Source of the DNA: Ptiloglossa arizonensis
Taxonomy: Eukaryota; Arthropoda; Insecta; Hymenoptera; Colletidae
Length of the DNA: 64,000 nucleotides
Direction: 5' to 3'
Assembly: GCF_051014685.1 (NCBI RefSeq)
Contig: NW_027478461.1
Location: forward strand, 558,001-622,000
The position numbers and the translations under genes were made by a program. Below, piece after piece: positions 50,501 to 63,700 of the stretch (positions are counted from its first letter, which is position 1; each line of letters begins with the position of its first letter). Under the pieces are notes generated by a model, which saw only the letters and a program-made list of their open reading frames with translations, was not told the DNA's origin and did no database searches.

Positions 50501-51763
50501 AAATCGGGCGAGTTTCTGCTTTCAGATGCAATAGCAGTTTCTCGTGTTCGTCAATCCGTTCGCGAGATATGGGAGTTTGAGGTTAAGGAATGGTTGAGAA
50601 ACCATCAAAATTTACGCAAGCCTGATACCAGAAACCAATAACTACAAAGGCCTAGCGCAAAAATACACATACCGTTGTAATCGGGCGAGTTTCTGCTTTC
50701 AGATGCAACAGGAATTTCTCGTGTTCGTCAATCCGTTCGCGAGATATGGGAGTTTGAAGTTAAGGAATGGTTGAGAAACCATCAAAATTTACGCAAGCCT
50801 GATACCAGAAACCAATAACTACAAAGGCCTAGCGCAAAAATACGCATACCGTTGAAATCGGGCGAGTTTCTGCTTTCAGATGCAATAGCAGTTTCTCGTG
50901 TTCGTCAATCCGTTCGCGAGATGTGGGAGTTTGAGGTTAAGGAATGGTTGAGGAACCATCAAAATTTACGCAAGCCTGATACCAGAAACCAATAACTACA
51001 AAGGCCTAGCGCAAAAGTACACATACCGTTGTAATCGGGCGAGTTTCTGCTTTCAGATGCATTAGGAATTTCTCGAGTTCGTCAATCCGTTCGCGAGATA
51101 TGGGAGTTTGAAATTAAGGAATGGTTGAGAAACCATCAAAATTTTCGCAAGTCTGATACTCGAAACCAATAACTACTATGGCCTAGGCAAAAATACACAT
51201 ACCGCTGTAATAGGGCGAATTTCTGCTTTCAGATGCAACAGGAATTTCTCGAGTTCGTCAATTCGTTCGCGAGATATGGGAGTTTGAAGTTAAGGAATGG
51301 TTGAGAAACCATCAAAATTTTCGCAAGTCTGAGTCCCGAAACCAATAACTACAAAGGCGTAGGGGAAAAATACGCATACCGTTGTAATCGGGCGAGTTTC
51401 TACTTTCAGGTGCAACAGGAATTTCTCGAGTTCGTCGATCCGTTTGCGAGATATGGGAGTTTGAAGTTAAGGAAGGGTTGAGAAACCATCAAAATTTTCG
51501 CTGGTCTGATACTCGAAACCAATAACTGGAATGGCCTAGGAGAAAAGTACACACACCAATGTAATGGGGCGAGTTTCTACTTTCAGATGCAACAGGAATA
51601 TCTCGAGTTCGTCAATCCGCTCGCGAGATATGGAAGTTTGAAGTTAAGGAATGGTTGAGAAACCATCAAAATTTTCGCAGCTCTGATACTCGAAACCGAT
51701 AGCTACTATGGCCTAGGGGAAAAATACACATACCATTGTAATCGGCCGAGTTTCTGCTTTCAG
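50501..51763. repeat. Left margin of the 16-mer HOR region
   Basis: Contains three class D-rich units with GCCTGATACCAGAAACC, a class F unit near 51,181, and two monomers (51.3-51.7 kb; CAATGTAATGGGG and GCAGCTCTGATACTCG) that the next HOR copy lacks. GATGCAATAGCAGTTTCTCG, a right-domain mark first seen near 47.7 kb, is common here. Confidence 0.75.
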
Positions 51764-54591
51764 ATGCAACAGGAATTTCTCGAGTTCGTCAATTCGTTCG
51801 CGAGATATGGGAGTTTGAAGTTAAGGAATGGTTGGGCAACCATCAAAATTTCGCGTCTGATTCCCGAAACCAAAAACTACAAAGGCCTAGGGGAAAAATA
51901 CACATACCGTTGTAATCGGGCGAGTTTCTACTTTCAGATGCAACAGGAATTTCTCGAGTTCGTCAATCCGTTCGCGAGATATGGGAGTTTGAAGTTAAGG
52001 AATGGTTGAGAAACCATCAAAATTTTCGCTGGTCTGTTACTCGAAACCAATAACTGGAATGGCCTAGGAGAAAAGCACACACACCATTGTAATGGGGCGA
52101 GTTTCCACTTTCAGATGCAACAGGAATATTTCGAGTTCGTCAATCCGTTCGCGAGATATGGGAGTTTGAAGTTAAGAAATGGTTGAGAAACAAACAAAAT
52201 TTTCGCAAGTCTGATACTCGAAACCAATAACTACTATGGCCTAGGGCAAAAATACACATACCATTGTAATCGGGCGAGTTTCTGCTTTCAGATGCAATAG
52301 GAATGTCTCGAGTTCGTCAATCCGTTCGCAAGATATGGGAGTTTGAAGTTAAGGAATGGTTGAGAAACAATCAAAATTTTCGCAAGTCTGATACACGAAA
52401 CCAATAACTACAAAGGCCTAGGGGAAAAATATACATACCTTTGTAATCGGGCGGGTTTCCACTTTCAGATGCAACAGGAATTTCTCGAGTTCGTCATTCC
52501 GTTCGCGGGATATGGGAGTTTGAAGTTATGGAATGGTTGAGAAACCATCAAAATTTTCGAAAGTCTGATACTCGAAACCAATAACTACTATGGCCTAGGG
52601 CAAAAATACACATACCGTTGTAATCGGGCGAGTTTCTGCTTTCAGATGCAACAGGAATTTCTCGTGTTCGTCAATCCGTTCGCGAGATATGGGAGTTTGA
52701 AGTTAAGGAATGGTTGAGAAACCATCAAAATTTACGCAAGCCTGATACCAGAAACCAATAGCTACAAAGTCCTAGCGCAAAAATACGCATACCGTTGAAA
52801 TCGGGCGAGTTTCTGCTTTCAGATGCAATAGCAGTTTCTCGTGTTCGTCAATCCGTTCGCGAGATATGAGAGTTTGAGGTTAAGGAATGGCTGAGGAACC
52901 ATCAAAATTTACGCAAGCCTGATACCAGAAACCAATAACTACAAAGGCCTAGCGCAAAAATACACATACCGTTGTAATCGGGCGAGTTTCTGCTTTCAGA
53001 TGCATTAGGAATTTCTCTAGTTCGTCAATCCGTTCGCATGATATGGGAGTTTGAAGTTAAGGAATGCTTGAGAAACAATCAAAGTTTTCGCAAGTCTTAT
53101 ACTCGAAACCAATAACTACTATTGCCTAGGGCAAAAATACACATACCGTTGTAATCGGGCGAGTTTCTACTTTCAGATGCAACAGGAATTTCTCGAGTTC
53201 GTCAATCCGTTCGCGAGATATGGGAGTTTGAAATTAAGGAATGGTTGAGAAATCATCAAAATTTTCGCAAGTCTGATACTCGAAACCAATAACTGGAATG
53301 GCCTAGGAGAAAAGTACACACACCATTGTAATGGGGCGAGTTTCTACTTTCAGATGCAACAGGAATTTCTCGAGTTCGTCAATCCGTTCGCGAGATATGG
53401 GAGTTTGAAATTAAGGAATGGTTGAGAAACCATCAAAATTTTCGCAAGTCTGATACTCGAAACCAATAACTGGAATGGCCTAGGAGAAAAGTACACACAC
53501 CATTGTAATGGGGCGAGTTTCTACTTTCAGATGCAACAGGAATATCTCGAGTTCGTCAATCCGTTCGCGAGATATGGGAGTTTGAAGTTAAGGAATGGTT
53601 GAGCAACCATCAAAATTTTCGAAAGTCTGATACCCAAAACCAATAACTACAAAGGCCTAGGGGAAAAATACACATACCGTTGTAATCGGGCGAGTTTCTA
53701 CTTTCAGATGCAACAGGAATATCTCGATTTTGTCAATCCGTTCGCGAGATATGGGAGTTTGAAGTTAAGGAATGGTTGAGAAACCACAAAAATTTTCGCT
53801 GATCTGATACTCGAAACCAATAACTGGAATGTCCTAGGGCAAAAGAAAGCATACCGTTGAAATCGGGCGAGTTTCTGCTTTCAGATTCAATAGGAATTTC
53901 TCGAGTTCGTCAATCCGTTCGCGTGATATGGGAGTTTGAAGTTAAGGAATGGTTGAGAAACCATCAAAATTTACGCAAGCCTGATACCAGAAATCAATAA
54001 CTACAAAGGCCTAGCGCAAAAATACGCATACCGTTGAAATCGGGCGAGTTTCTGCTTTCAGATGCAATAGCAGTTTCTCGTGTTCGTCAATCCGTTCGCG
54101 AGATATGGGAGTTTGAGGTTAAGGAATGGCTGAGGAACCATCAAAATTTACGCAAGCCTGATACCAGAAACCAAAAACTACAAAGGCCTAGCACAAAAAT
54201 ACACATACCGTTGTAATCGGGCGAGTTTCTACTTTCAGATGCAACAGGAATTTCTCGAGTTCGTCAATCCGTTCGCGACATATGGGAGTTTGAAATTAAG
54301 GAATGGTTGAGAAACCATCAAAATTTTCGCAAGTCTGATACTCGAAACCAATAACTACTATGGCCTAGGCAAAAATACACATACCGCTGTAATAGGGCGA
54401 ATTTCTGCTTTCAGATGCAACAGGAATTTCTCGAGTTCGTCAATTCGTTCGCGAGATATGGGAGTTTGAAATTAAGGAATGGTTGAGAAACCATCAAAAT
54501 TTTCGCAAGTCTGAGTCCCGAAACCAATAACTACAAAGGCCTAGGGGAAAAATACGCATACCGTTGTAATCGGGCGAGTTTCTACTTTCAG
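51764..54591. repeat. 2,828-bp 16-mer HOR, copy 1
   Basis: Collinear with 54592-57419 at a constant 2,828-bp offset up to about 54,500. Checked marks: TTGGGCAACC (51832/54660), CAGGAATATTTCGAG, GAAACAAACAAAATT, GATATGAGAG and AAAGAAAGCATACC. The copy is 4 bp short of 16 x 177 because it holds the 176-bp class F unit and a 174-bp unit with AAAATTTCGCGTCTG. Private monomers include GGGCGGGTTTCC and GATACACGAAACC types. Confidence 0.9.
54309..54484. repeat. Reference monomer, class F (176 bp, CCTAGGCAAAAATAC type)
   Basis: This unit is 176 bp because one base is missing after CCTAGG (CCTAGGCAAAA against CCTAGGGCAAAA). It also has CCGCTGTAATAGGGCGAAT. Copies lie at about 51.2, 54.4, 57.2, 59.0, 61.3, 61.4, 62.1 and 63.2 kb, so the deletion arose once and spread by block duplication within the right domain. 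Confidence 0.88.
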
Positions 54592-57419
54592 ATGCAACAG
54601 GAATTTCTCGAGTTCGTCAATTCGTTCGCGAGATATGGGAGTTTGAAGTTAAGGAATGGTTGGGCAACCATCAAAATTTCGCGTCTGATTCCCGAAACCA
54701 AAAACTACAAAGGCCTAGGGGAAAAATACACATACCGTTGTAATCGGGCGAGTTTCTACTTTCAGATGCAACAGGAATTTCTCGAGTTCGTCAATCCGTT
54801 CGCGAGATATGGGAGTTTGAAGTTAAGGAATGGTTGAGAAACCATCAAAATTTTCGCTGGTCTGTTACTCGAAACCAATAACTGGAATGGCCTAGGAGAA
54901 AAGCACACACACCATTGTAATGGGGCGAGTTTCCACTTTCAGATGCAACAGGAATATTTCGAGTTCGTCAATCCGTTCGCGAGATATGGGAGTTTGAAGT
55001 TAAGAAATGGTTGAGAAACAAACAAAATTTTCGCAAGTCTGATACTCGAAACCAATAACTACTATGGCCTAGGGCAAAAATACACATACCATTGTAATCG
55101 GGCGAGTTTCTGCTTTCAGATGCAATAGGAATGTCTCGAGTTCGTCAATCCGTTCGCAAGATATGGGAGTTTGAAGTTAAGGAATGGTTGAGAAACAATC
55201 AAAATTTTCGCAAGTCTGATACACGAAACCAATAACTACAAAGGCCTAGGGGAAAAATATACATACCTTTGTAATCGGGCGGGTTTCCACTTTCAGATGC
55301 AACAGGAATTTCTCGAGTTCGTCATTCCGTTCGCGGGATATGGGAGTTTGAAGTTATGGAATGGTTGAGAAACCATCAAAATTTTCGAAAGTCTGATACT
55401 CGAAACCAATAACTACTATGGCCTAGGGCAAAAATACACATACCGTTGTAATCGGGCGAGTTTCTGCTTTCAGATGCAACAGGAATTTCTCGTGTTCGTC
55501 AATCCGTTCGCGAGATATGGGAGTTTGAAGTTAAGGAATGGTTGAGAAACCATCAAAATTTACGCAAGCCTGATACCAGAAACCAATAGCTACAAAGTCC
55601 TAGCGCAAAAATACGCACACCGTTGAAATCGGGCGAGTTTCTGCTTTCAGATGCAATAGCAGTTTCTCGTGTTCGTCAATCCGTTCGCGAGATATGAGAG
55701 TTTGAGGTTAAGGAATGGCTGAGGAACCATCAAAATTTACGCAAGCCTGATACCAGAAACCAATAACTACAAAGGCCTAGCGCAAAAATACACATACCGT
55801 TGTAATCGGGCGAGTTTCTGCTTTCAGATGCATTAGGAATTTCTCTAGTTCGTCAATCCGTTCGCATGATATGGGAGTTTGAAGTTAAGGAATGCTTGAG
55901 AAACAATCAAAGTTTTCGCAAGTCTTATACTCGAAACCAATAACTACTATTGCCTAGGGCAAAAATACACATACCGTTGTAATCGGGCGAGTTTCTACTT
56001 TCAGATGCAACAGGAATTTCTCGAGTTCGTCAATCCGTTCGCGAGATATGGGAGTTTGAAATTAAGGAATGGTTGAGAAATCATCAAAATTTTCGCAAGT
56101 CTGATACTCGAAACCAATAACTGGAATGGCCTAGGAGAAAAGTACACACACCGTTGTAATGGGGCGAGTTTCTACTTTAAGATGCAACAGGAATTTCTCG
56201 AGTTCGTCAATCCGTTCGCGAGATATGGGAGTTTGAAATTAAGGAATGGTTGAGAAACCATCAAAATTTTCGCAAGTCTGATACTCGAAACCAATAACTG
56301 GAATGGCCTAGGAGAAAAGTACACACACCATTGTAATGGGGCGAGTTTCTACTTTCAGATGCAACAGGAATATCTCGAGTTCGTCAATCCGTTCGCGAGA
56401 TATGGGAGTTTGAAGTTAAGGAATGGTTGAGCAACCATCAAAATTTTCGAAAGTCTGATACCCAAAACCAATAACTACAAAGGCCTAGGGGAAAAATACA
56501 CATACCGTTGTAATCGGGCGAGTTTCTACTTTCAGATGCAACAGGAATATCTCGATTTTGTCAATCCGTTCGCGAGATATGGGAGTTTGAAGTTAAGGAA
56601 TGGTTGAGAAACCACAAAAATTTTCGCTGATCTGATACTCGAAACCAATAACTGGAATGTCCTAGGGCAAAAGAAAGCATACCGTTGAAATCGGGCGAGT
56701 TTCTGCTTTCAGATTCAATAGGAATTTCTCGAGTTCGTCAATCCGTTCGCGTGATATGGGAGTTTGAAGTTAAGGAATGGTTGAGAAACCATCAAAATTT
56801 ACGCAAGCCTGATACCAGAAATCAATAACTACAAAGGCCTAGCGCAAAAATACGCATACCGTTGAAATCGGGCGAGTTTCTGCTTTCAGATGCAATAGCA
56901 GTTTCTCGTGTTCGTCAATCCGTTCGCGAGATATGGGAGTTTGAGGTTAAGGAATGGCTGAGGAACCATCAAAATTTACGCAAGCCTGATACCAGAAACC
57001 AAAAACTACAAAGGCCTAGCACAAAAATACACATACCGTTGTAATCGGGCGAGTTTCTACTTTCAGATGCAACAGGAATTTCTCGAGTTCGTCAATCCGT
57101 TCGCGAGATATGGGAGTTTGAAATTAAGGAATGGTTGAGAAACCATCAAAATTTTCGCAAGTCTGATACTCAAAACCAATAACTACTATGGCCTAGGCAA
57201 AAATACACATACCGCTGTAATAGGGCGAATTTCTGCTTTCAGATGCAACAGGAATTTCTCGAGTTCGTCAATTCGTTCGCGAGATATGGGAGTTTGAAGT
57301 TAAGGAACGGTTGAGAAACCATCAAAATTTTCGCTGGTCTGATACTCGAAACCAATAACTGGAATGGCCTAGGAGGAAAGTACACACACCAATGTAATGG
57401 GGCGAGTTTCTACTTTCAG
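54592..57419. repeat. 2,828-bp 16-mer HOR, copy 2
   Basis: Near-identical to copy 1. Differences noticed: GCACACCG near 55,615 against GCATACCG, CTTTAAGATG near 56,177 against CTTTCAGATG, and ACCGTTG near 56,152 against ACCATTG. The upstream edge lacks two monomers present before copy 1. The last ~90 bp depart from copy 1, where CGCTGGTCTG replaces CGCAAGTCTGAGTCCCG. Confidence 0.9.
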
Positions 57420-58720
57420 ATGCAACAGGAATATCTCGAGTTCGTCAATCCGCTCGCGAGATATGGGAGTTTGAAGTTAAGGAATGGTTGAGAAACCATC
57501 AAAATTTTCGCAGCTGTGATACTCGAAACCGATAACTACTATGGCCTAGGGGAAAAATACACATACCATTGTAATCGGCCGAGTTTCTGCTTTCAGATGC
57601 AACAGGAATTTCTCGAGTTCGTCAATTCGTTCGCGAGATATGGGAGTTTGAAGTTAAGGAATGGTTGGGCAACCATCAAAATTTTCGCGTCTGATTCCCG
57701 AAACCAAAAACTACAAAGGCCTAGGCGAAAAATACATATACCGTTGTAATCGGGCGAGTTTCTACTTTCAGATGCAACAGGAATTTCTCGAGTTCGTCAA
57801 TCCGTTCGCGAGATATGGGAGTTTGAAGTTAAGGAATGGTTGAGAAACCATCAAAATTTTCGCTGGTCTGTTACTCGAAACCAATAACTGGAATGGCCTA
57901 GGAGAAAAGCACACACACCATTGTAATGGGGCGAGTTTCCACTTTCAGATGCAACAGGAATATTTCGAGTTCGTCAATCCGTTCGCGAGATATGGGAGTT
58001 TGAAGTTAAGAAATGGTTGAGAAACAAACAAAATTTTCGCAAGTCTGATACTCGAAACCAATAACTACTATGGCCTAGGGCAAAAATACACATACCATTG
58101 TAATCGGGCGAGTTTTTGCTTTCAGATGCATTAGGAATTTCTCGAGTTCGTCAATCCGTTCGCAAGATATGGGAGTTTGAAGTTAAGGAATGGTTGAGAA
58201 ACAATCAAAATTTTCGCAAGTCTGATACACGAAACCAATAACTACAAAGGCCTAGGGGAAAAATATACATACCTTTGTAATCGGGCGAGTTTCCACTTTC
58301 AGATGCAACAGGAATTTCTCGAGTTCGTCATTCCGTTCGCGGGATATGGGAGTTTGAAGTTATGGAATGGTTGAGAAACCATCAAAATTTTCGAAAGTCT
58401 GATACTCGAAACCAATAACTACTATGGCCTAGGGCAAAAATACACATACCGTTGTAATCGGGCGAGTTTCTGCTTTCAGATGCAACAGGAATTTCTCGTG
58501 TTCGTCAATCCGTTCGCGAGATATGGGAGTTTGAAGTTAAGGAATGGTTGAGAAACCATCAAAATTTACGCAAGCCTGATACCAGAAACCAATAACTACA
58601 AAGGCCTAGCGCAAAAATACGCATACCGTTGAAATCGGGCGAGCTTCTGCTTTCAGATGCAATAGCAGTTTCTCGTGTTCGTCAATCCGTTCGCGAGATA
58701 TGGGAGTTTGAGGTTAAGGA
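57420..58720. repeat. 2,828-bp 16-mer HOR, truncated copy 3
   Basis: From about 57,600 the order of copies 1 and 2 resumes (offset 3,005 bp, 17 monomers, from copy 2), with TTGGGCAACC at 57665, CAGGAATATTTCGAG and GAAACAAACAAAATT. Here the short unit reads AAAATTTTCGCGTCTG, one T longer than in copies 1 and 2. After about 58,715 it jumps to GCTTGAGAAACAATCAAAG units, so most of the second half of the HOR is missing. Confidence 0.82.
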
Positions 58721-60780
58721 ATGCTTGAGAAACAATCAAAGTTTTCGCAAGTCTTATACTCGAAACCAATAACTACTATTGCATAGGGCAATAATACACA
58801 TACCGTTGTAATCGGGCGAGTTTCTACTTTCAGATGCAACAGGAATTTCTCGAGTTCGTCAATCCATTCGCGAGATATGGGAGTTTGAAAGTAAGGAATG
58901 GTTGAGAAACCATCAAAATTTTCGCAAGTCTGATACTCGAAACCAATAACTACTATGGCCTAGGCAAAAATACACATACCGCTGTAATAGGGCGAATTTC
59001 TAATTTCAGATGCAACAGGAATTTCTCGATTTTGTCAATCCGTTCGCGAGATATGGGAGTTTGAAGTTAAGGAATGGTTGAGAAACCACCAAAATTTTCG
59101 CTGATCTGATACTCGAAACCAATAACTGGAATGGCCTAGGGGAAAAGTACACATACCGTTGAAATCGGGCGAGTTTCTGCTTTCAGATGCAATAGCAGTT
59201 TCTCGTGTTCGTCAATCCGTTCGCGAGATATGGGAGTTTGAAGTTAAGGAATGCTTGAGAAACAATCAAAGTTTTCGCAAGTCTTATACTCGAAACCAAT
59301 AACTACTATTGCATAGGGCAATAATACACATACCGTTGTAATCGGGCGAGTTTCTACTTTCAGATGCAACAGGAATTTCTCGAGTTCGTCAATCCATTCG
59401 CGTGATATGGGAGTTTGAAGTTAAGGAATGGTTGAGAAACCATCAAAGTTTTCGCAAGTCTTATACTCGAAACCAATAACTATTATTGCCTAGGGCAAAA
59501 ATACACATACCGTTGTAATCGGGCGAGTTTCTACTTTCAGATGCAACAGGAATTTCTCGAGTTCGTCAATCCGTTCGCGAGATATGGGAGTTTGAAATTA
59601 AGGAATGGTTGAGAAACCATCAAAATTTTCGCAAGTCTGATACTCGAAACCAATAACTGGAATGGCCTAGGAGAAAAGAACACACACCATTGTAATGGGG
59701 CGAGTTTCTACTTTCAGATGCAACAGGAATATCTCGAGTTCGTCAATCCGTTCGCGAGATATGGGAGTTTGAAGTTAAGGAATGGTTGTGAAACCATCAA
59801 AATTTTCGCAAGTCTGATACTCGAAACCAATAACTGGAATGGCCTAGGAGAAAAGTACACACACCATTGTAATGGGGCGAGTTTCTACTTTCAGATGCAA
59901 CAGGAATATCTCGAGTTCGTCAATCCGTTCGCGAGATATGGGAGTTTGAAGTTAAAGAATGGTTGAGATTCCGTCAAAACTTTCGCATATCTGATACTCG
60001 AAACCAATAACTACTATGGCCTAGGGCAAAAATACACATACCGTTGTAATCGGGCGAGTTTCTGCTTTCAGATGCAACAGTAATTTCTCGAGTTCGTCAA
60101 TTCGTTCGCGAGATATGGGAGTTTGAAGTTAAGGAATGGTTGAGCAACCATCAAAATTTTCGAAAGTCTGATTCCCAAAACCCATAACTACAAAGGCCTA
60201 GGGGAAAAATACACATACGGTTGTAATCGGGCGAGTTTCTACTTTCAGATGCAACAGGAATTTCTCGATTTTGTCAATCCGTTCGCGAGATATGGGAGTT
60301 TGAAGTTAAGGAATGGTTGAGAAACCATCAAAATTTACGCAAGCCTGATACCAGAAACCAATAACTACAAAGGCCTAGCGCAAAAATACACATACCGTTG
60401 TAATCGTGCGAGTTTCTGCTTTCAGATGCAACAGGAATTTCTCGTGTTCGTCAATCCGTTCGCGAGATATGGGAGTTTGAAGTTAAGGAATGGTTGAGAA
60501 ACCATCAAAATTTACGCAAGCCTGATACTAGAAACCAATAACTACAAAGGCCTAGCGCAAAAATACGCATACCGTTGAAATCGGGCGAGTTTCTGCTTTC
60601 AGATGCAATAGCAGTTTCTCGTGTTCGTCAATCCGTTCGCGAGATATGGGAGTTTGAGGTTAAGGAATGGTTGAGGAACCATCAAAATTTACGCAAGCCT
60701 GATACCAGAAACCAATAACTACAAAGGCCTAGCGCAAAAATACACATACCGTTGTAATCGGGCGAGTTTCTGCTTTCAGA
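58721..60780. repeat. Right-domain mosaic
   Basis: About 12 monomers. A unit with AAAGTTTTCGCAAGTCTTATAC and ACTATTGCATAGGGCAATAA occurs at 58781 and 59311 (GCATAGG mark; three monomers less 1 bp apart). Class F, class A-like and class D units make up the rest. No gene is present. Confidence 0.75.
60319..60495. repeat. Reference monomer, class D (CCTAGCGCAAAAA type)
   Basis: A 177-bp unit with CAAAATTTACGCAAGCCTG, ATACCAGAAACC, ACTACAAAGGCCTAGCGC and AAAAATACACATACC. The AAAATTTT tract is changed to AAAATTTA. Units of this class are common only from about 50.6 kb to the right edge. A relative sharing GCCTGATACCAGAAACC but with CTAGGTC occurs at about 3.2, 8.0, 26.2 and 28.3 kb, which links the two ends of the window. 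Confidence 0.88.
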
Positions 60781-63700
60781 TGCATTAGGAATTTCTCGAG
60801 TTCGTCAATCCGTTCGCATGATATGGGAGTTTGAAGTTAAGGAATGCTTGAGAAACAATCAAAGTTTTCGCAAGTCTTATACTCGAAACCAATAACTACT
60901 ATTGCCTAGGGCAAAAATACACATACCGTTGTAATCGGGCGAGTTTCTACTTTCAGATGCAACAGGAATTTCTCGAGTTCGTCAATCCGTTCGCGAGATA
61001 TGGGAGTTTGAAGTTAAGGAATGCTTGAGAAACCATCAAAGTTTTCGCAAGTCTTATACTCGAAACCAATAACTACTATTGCCTAGGGCAAAAATACACA
61101 TACCGTTGTAATCGGGCGAGTTTCTACTTTCAGATGCAACAGGAATTTCTCGAGTTCGTCAATCCGTTCGCGAGATATGGGAGTTTGAAGCTAAGGAATG
61201 GTTGAGAAACCATCAAAATTTTCGCAAGTCTGATACTCGAAACCAATAACTGCTATGGCCTAGGCAAAAATACACATACCGCTGTAATAGGGCGAATTTC
61301 TGCTTTCAGATGCAACAGGAATTTCTCGAGTTCGTCAATTCGTTCGCGAGATATGGGAGTTTGAAATTAAGGAATGGTTGACAAACCATCAAAATTTTCG
61401 CTGGTCTGATACTCGAAACCAATAACTGCTATGGCCTAGGCAAAAATACACATACCGCTGTAATAGGGCGAATTTCTGCTTTCAGATGCAACAGGAATTT
61501 CTCGAGTTCGTCAATCCGTTCGCGAGATATGGGAGTTTGAGGTTAAGAAATGGTTGAGGAACCATCAAAATTTACGCAAGCCTGATACCAGAAACCAATA
61601 ACTACAAAGGCCTAGCGCAAAAATACACATACCGTTGTAATCGGGCGAGTTTCTGCTTTCAGATGCATTAGGAATTTCTCGAGTTCGTTAATCCGTTCGC
61701 ATGATATGGGAGTTTGAAGTTAAGGAATGCTTGAGAAACAATCAAAGTTTTCGCAAGTCTTATACTCGAAACCAATAACTACTATTGCCTAGGGCAAAAA
61801 TACACATACCGTTGTAATCGGGCGAGTTTCTACTTTCAGATGCAACAGGAATTTCTCGAGTTCGTCAATCCGTTCGCGAGATATGGGAGTTTGAAGTTAA
61901 GGAATGCTTGAGAAACCATCAAAGTTTTCGCAAGTCTTATACTCGAAACCAATAACTACTATTGCCTAGGGCAAAAATACACATACCGTTGTAATCGGGC
62001 GAGTTTCTACTTTCAGATGCAACAGGAATTTCTCGAGTTCGTCAATCCGTTCGCGAGATATGGTAGTTTGAAGCTAAGGAATGGTTGAGAAACCATCAAA
62101 ATTTTCGCAAGTCTGATACTCGAAACCAATAACTGCTATGGCCTAGGCAAAAATACACATACCGCTGTAATAGGGCGAATTTCTGCTTTCAGATGCAACA
62201 GGAATTTCTCGAGTTCGTCAATTCGTTCGCGAGATATGGGAGTTTGAAATTAAGGAATGGTTGACAAACCATCAAAATTTTCGCTGGTCTGATACTCGAA
62301 ACCAATAACTACTATGGCCTAGGGCAAAAATACACATACCGTTGTAATCGGGCGAGTTTCTGCTTTCAGATGCAACAGTAATTTCTCGAGTTCGTCAATT
62401 CGTTCGCGAGATATGGGAGTTTGAAGTTAAGGAATGGTTGAGCAACCATCAAAATTTTCGAAAGTCTGATTCCCAAAACCCATAACTACAAAGGCCTAGG
62501 GGAAAAATACACATACCGTTGTAATCGGGCGAGTTTCTACTTTCAGATGCAACAGGAATTTCTCGATTTTGTCAATCCGTTCGCGAGATATGGGAGTTTG
62601 AAGTTAAGGAATGCTTGAGAAACCACAAAAATTTTCGCTGATCTGATACTCGAAACCAATAACTGGAATGTCCTAGGGGAAAGGTACACATACCGTTGAA
62701 ATCGGGCGAGTTTCTGCTTTCAGATGCAATAGCAGTTTCTCGTGTTCGTCAATCCGTTCGCGAGATATGGGAGTTTGAGGTTAAGGAATGGTTGAGAAAC
62801 CATCAAAATTTACGCAAGCCTGATACCAGAAACCAATAACTACAAAGGCCTAGCGCAAAAATACACATACCGTTGTAATCGGGCGAGTTTCTGCTTTCAG
62901 ATGCATTAGGAATTTCTCGAGTTCGTCAATCCGTTCGCATGATATGGGAGTTTGAAGTTAAGGAATGCTTGAGAAACAATCAAAGTTTTCGCAAGTCTTA
63001 TACTCGAAACCAATAACTACTATTGCCTAGGGCAAAAATACACATACCGTTGTAATCGGGCGAGTTTCTACTTTCAGATGCAACAGGAATTTCTCGAGTT
63101 CGTCAATCCGTTCGCGAGATATGGGAGTTTGAAGCTAAGGAATGGTTGAGAAACCATCAAAATTTTCGCAAGTCTGATACTCGAAACCAATAACTGCTAT
63201 GGCCTAGGCAAAAATACACATACCGCTGTAATAGGGCGAATTTCTGCTTTCAGATGTAACAGGAATTTCTCGAGTTCGTCAATTCGTTCGCGAGATATGG
63301 GAGTTTGAAATTAAGGAATGGTTGAAAAACCATCAAAATTTTCGCTGGTCTGATACTCGAAACCAATAACTGGAATGGCCTAGGAGAAAAGTACACACAC
63401 CATTGTAATGGGGCGAGTTTCTACTTTCAGATGCAACAGGAATATCTCGAGTTCGTCAATCCGTTCGCGAGATATGGGAGTTTGAAGTTAAGGAATGGTT
63501 GAGAAACCATCAAAATTTTCGCAAGTCTGATACTCGAAACCAATAACTGGAATGGCCTAGGAGAAAAGTACACACACCATTGTAATGGGGCGAGTTTCTA
63601 CTTTCAGGTGCAAGAGGAATATCTCGAGTTCGTCAATCCGTTCGCGAGATATGGGAGTTTGAAGTTAAAGAATGGTTGAGAAACCACCAAAATTTTCGCT

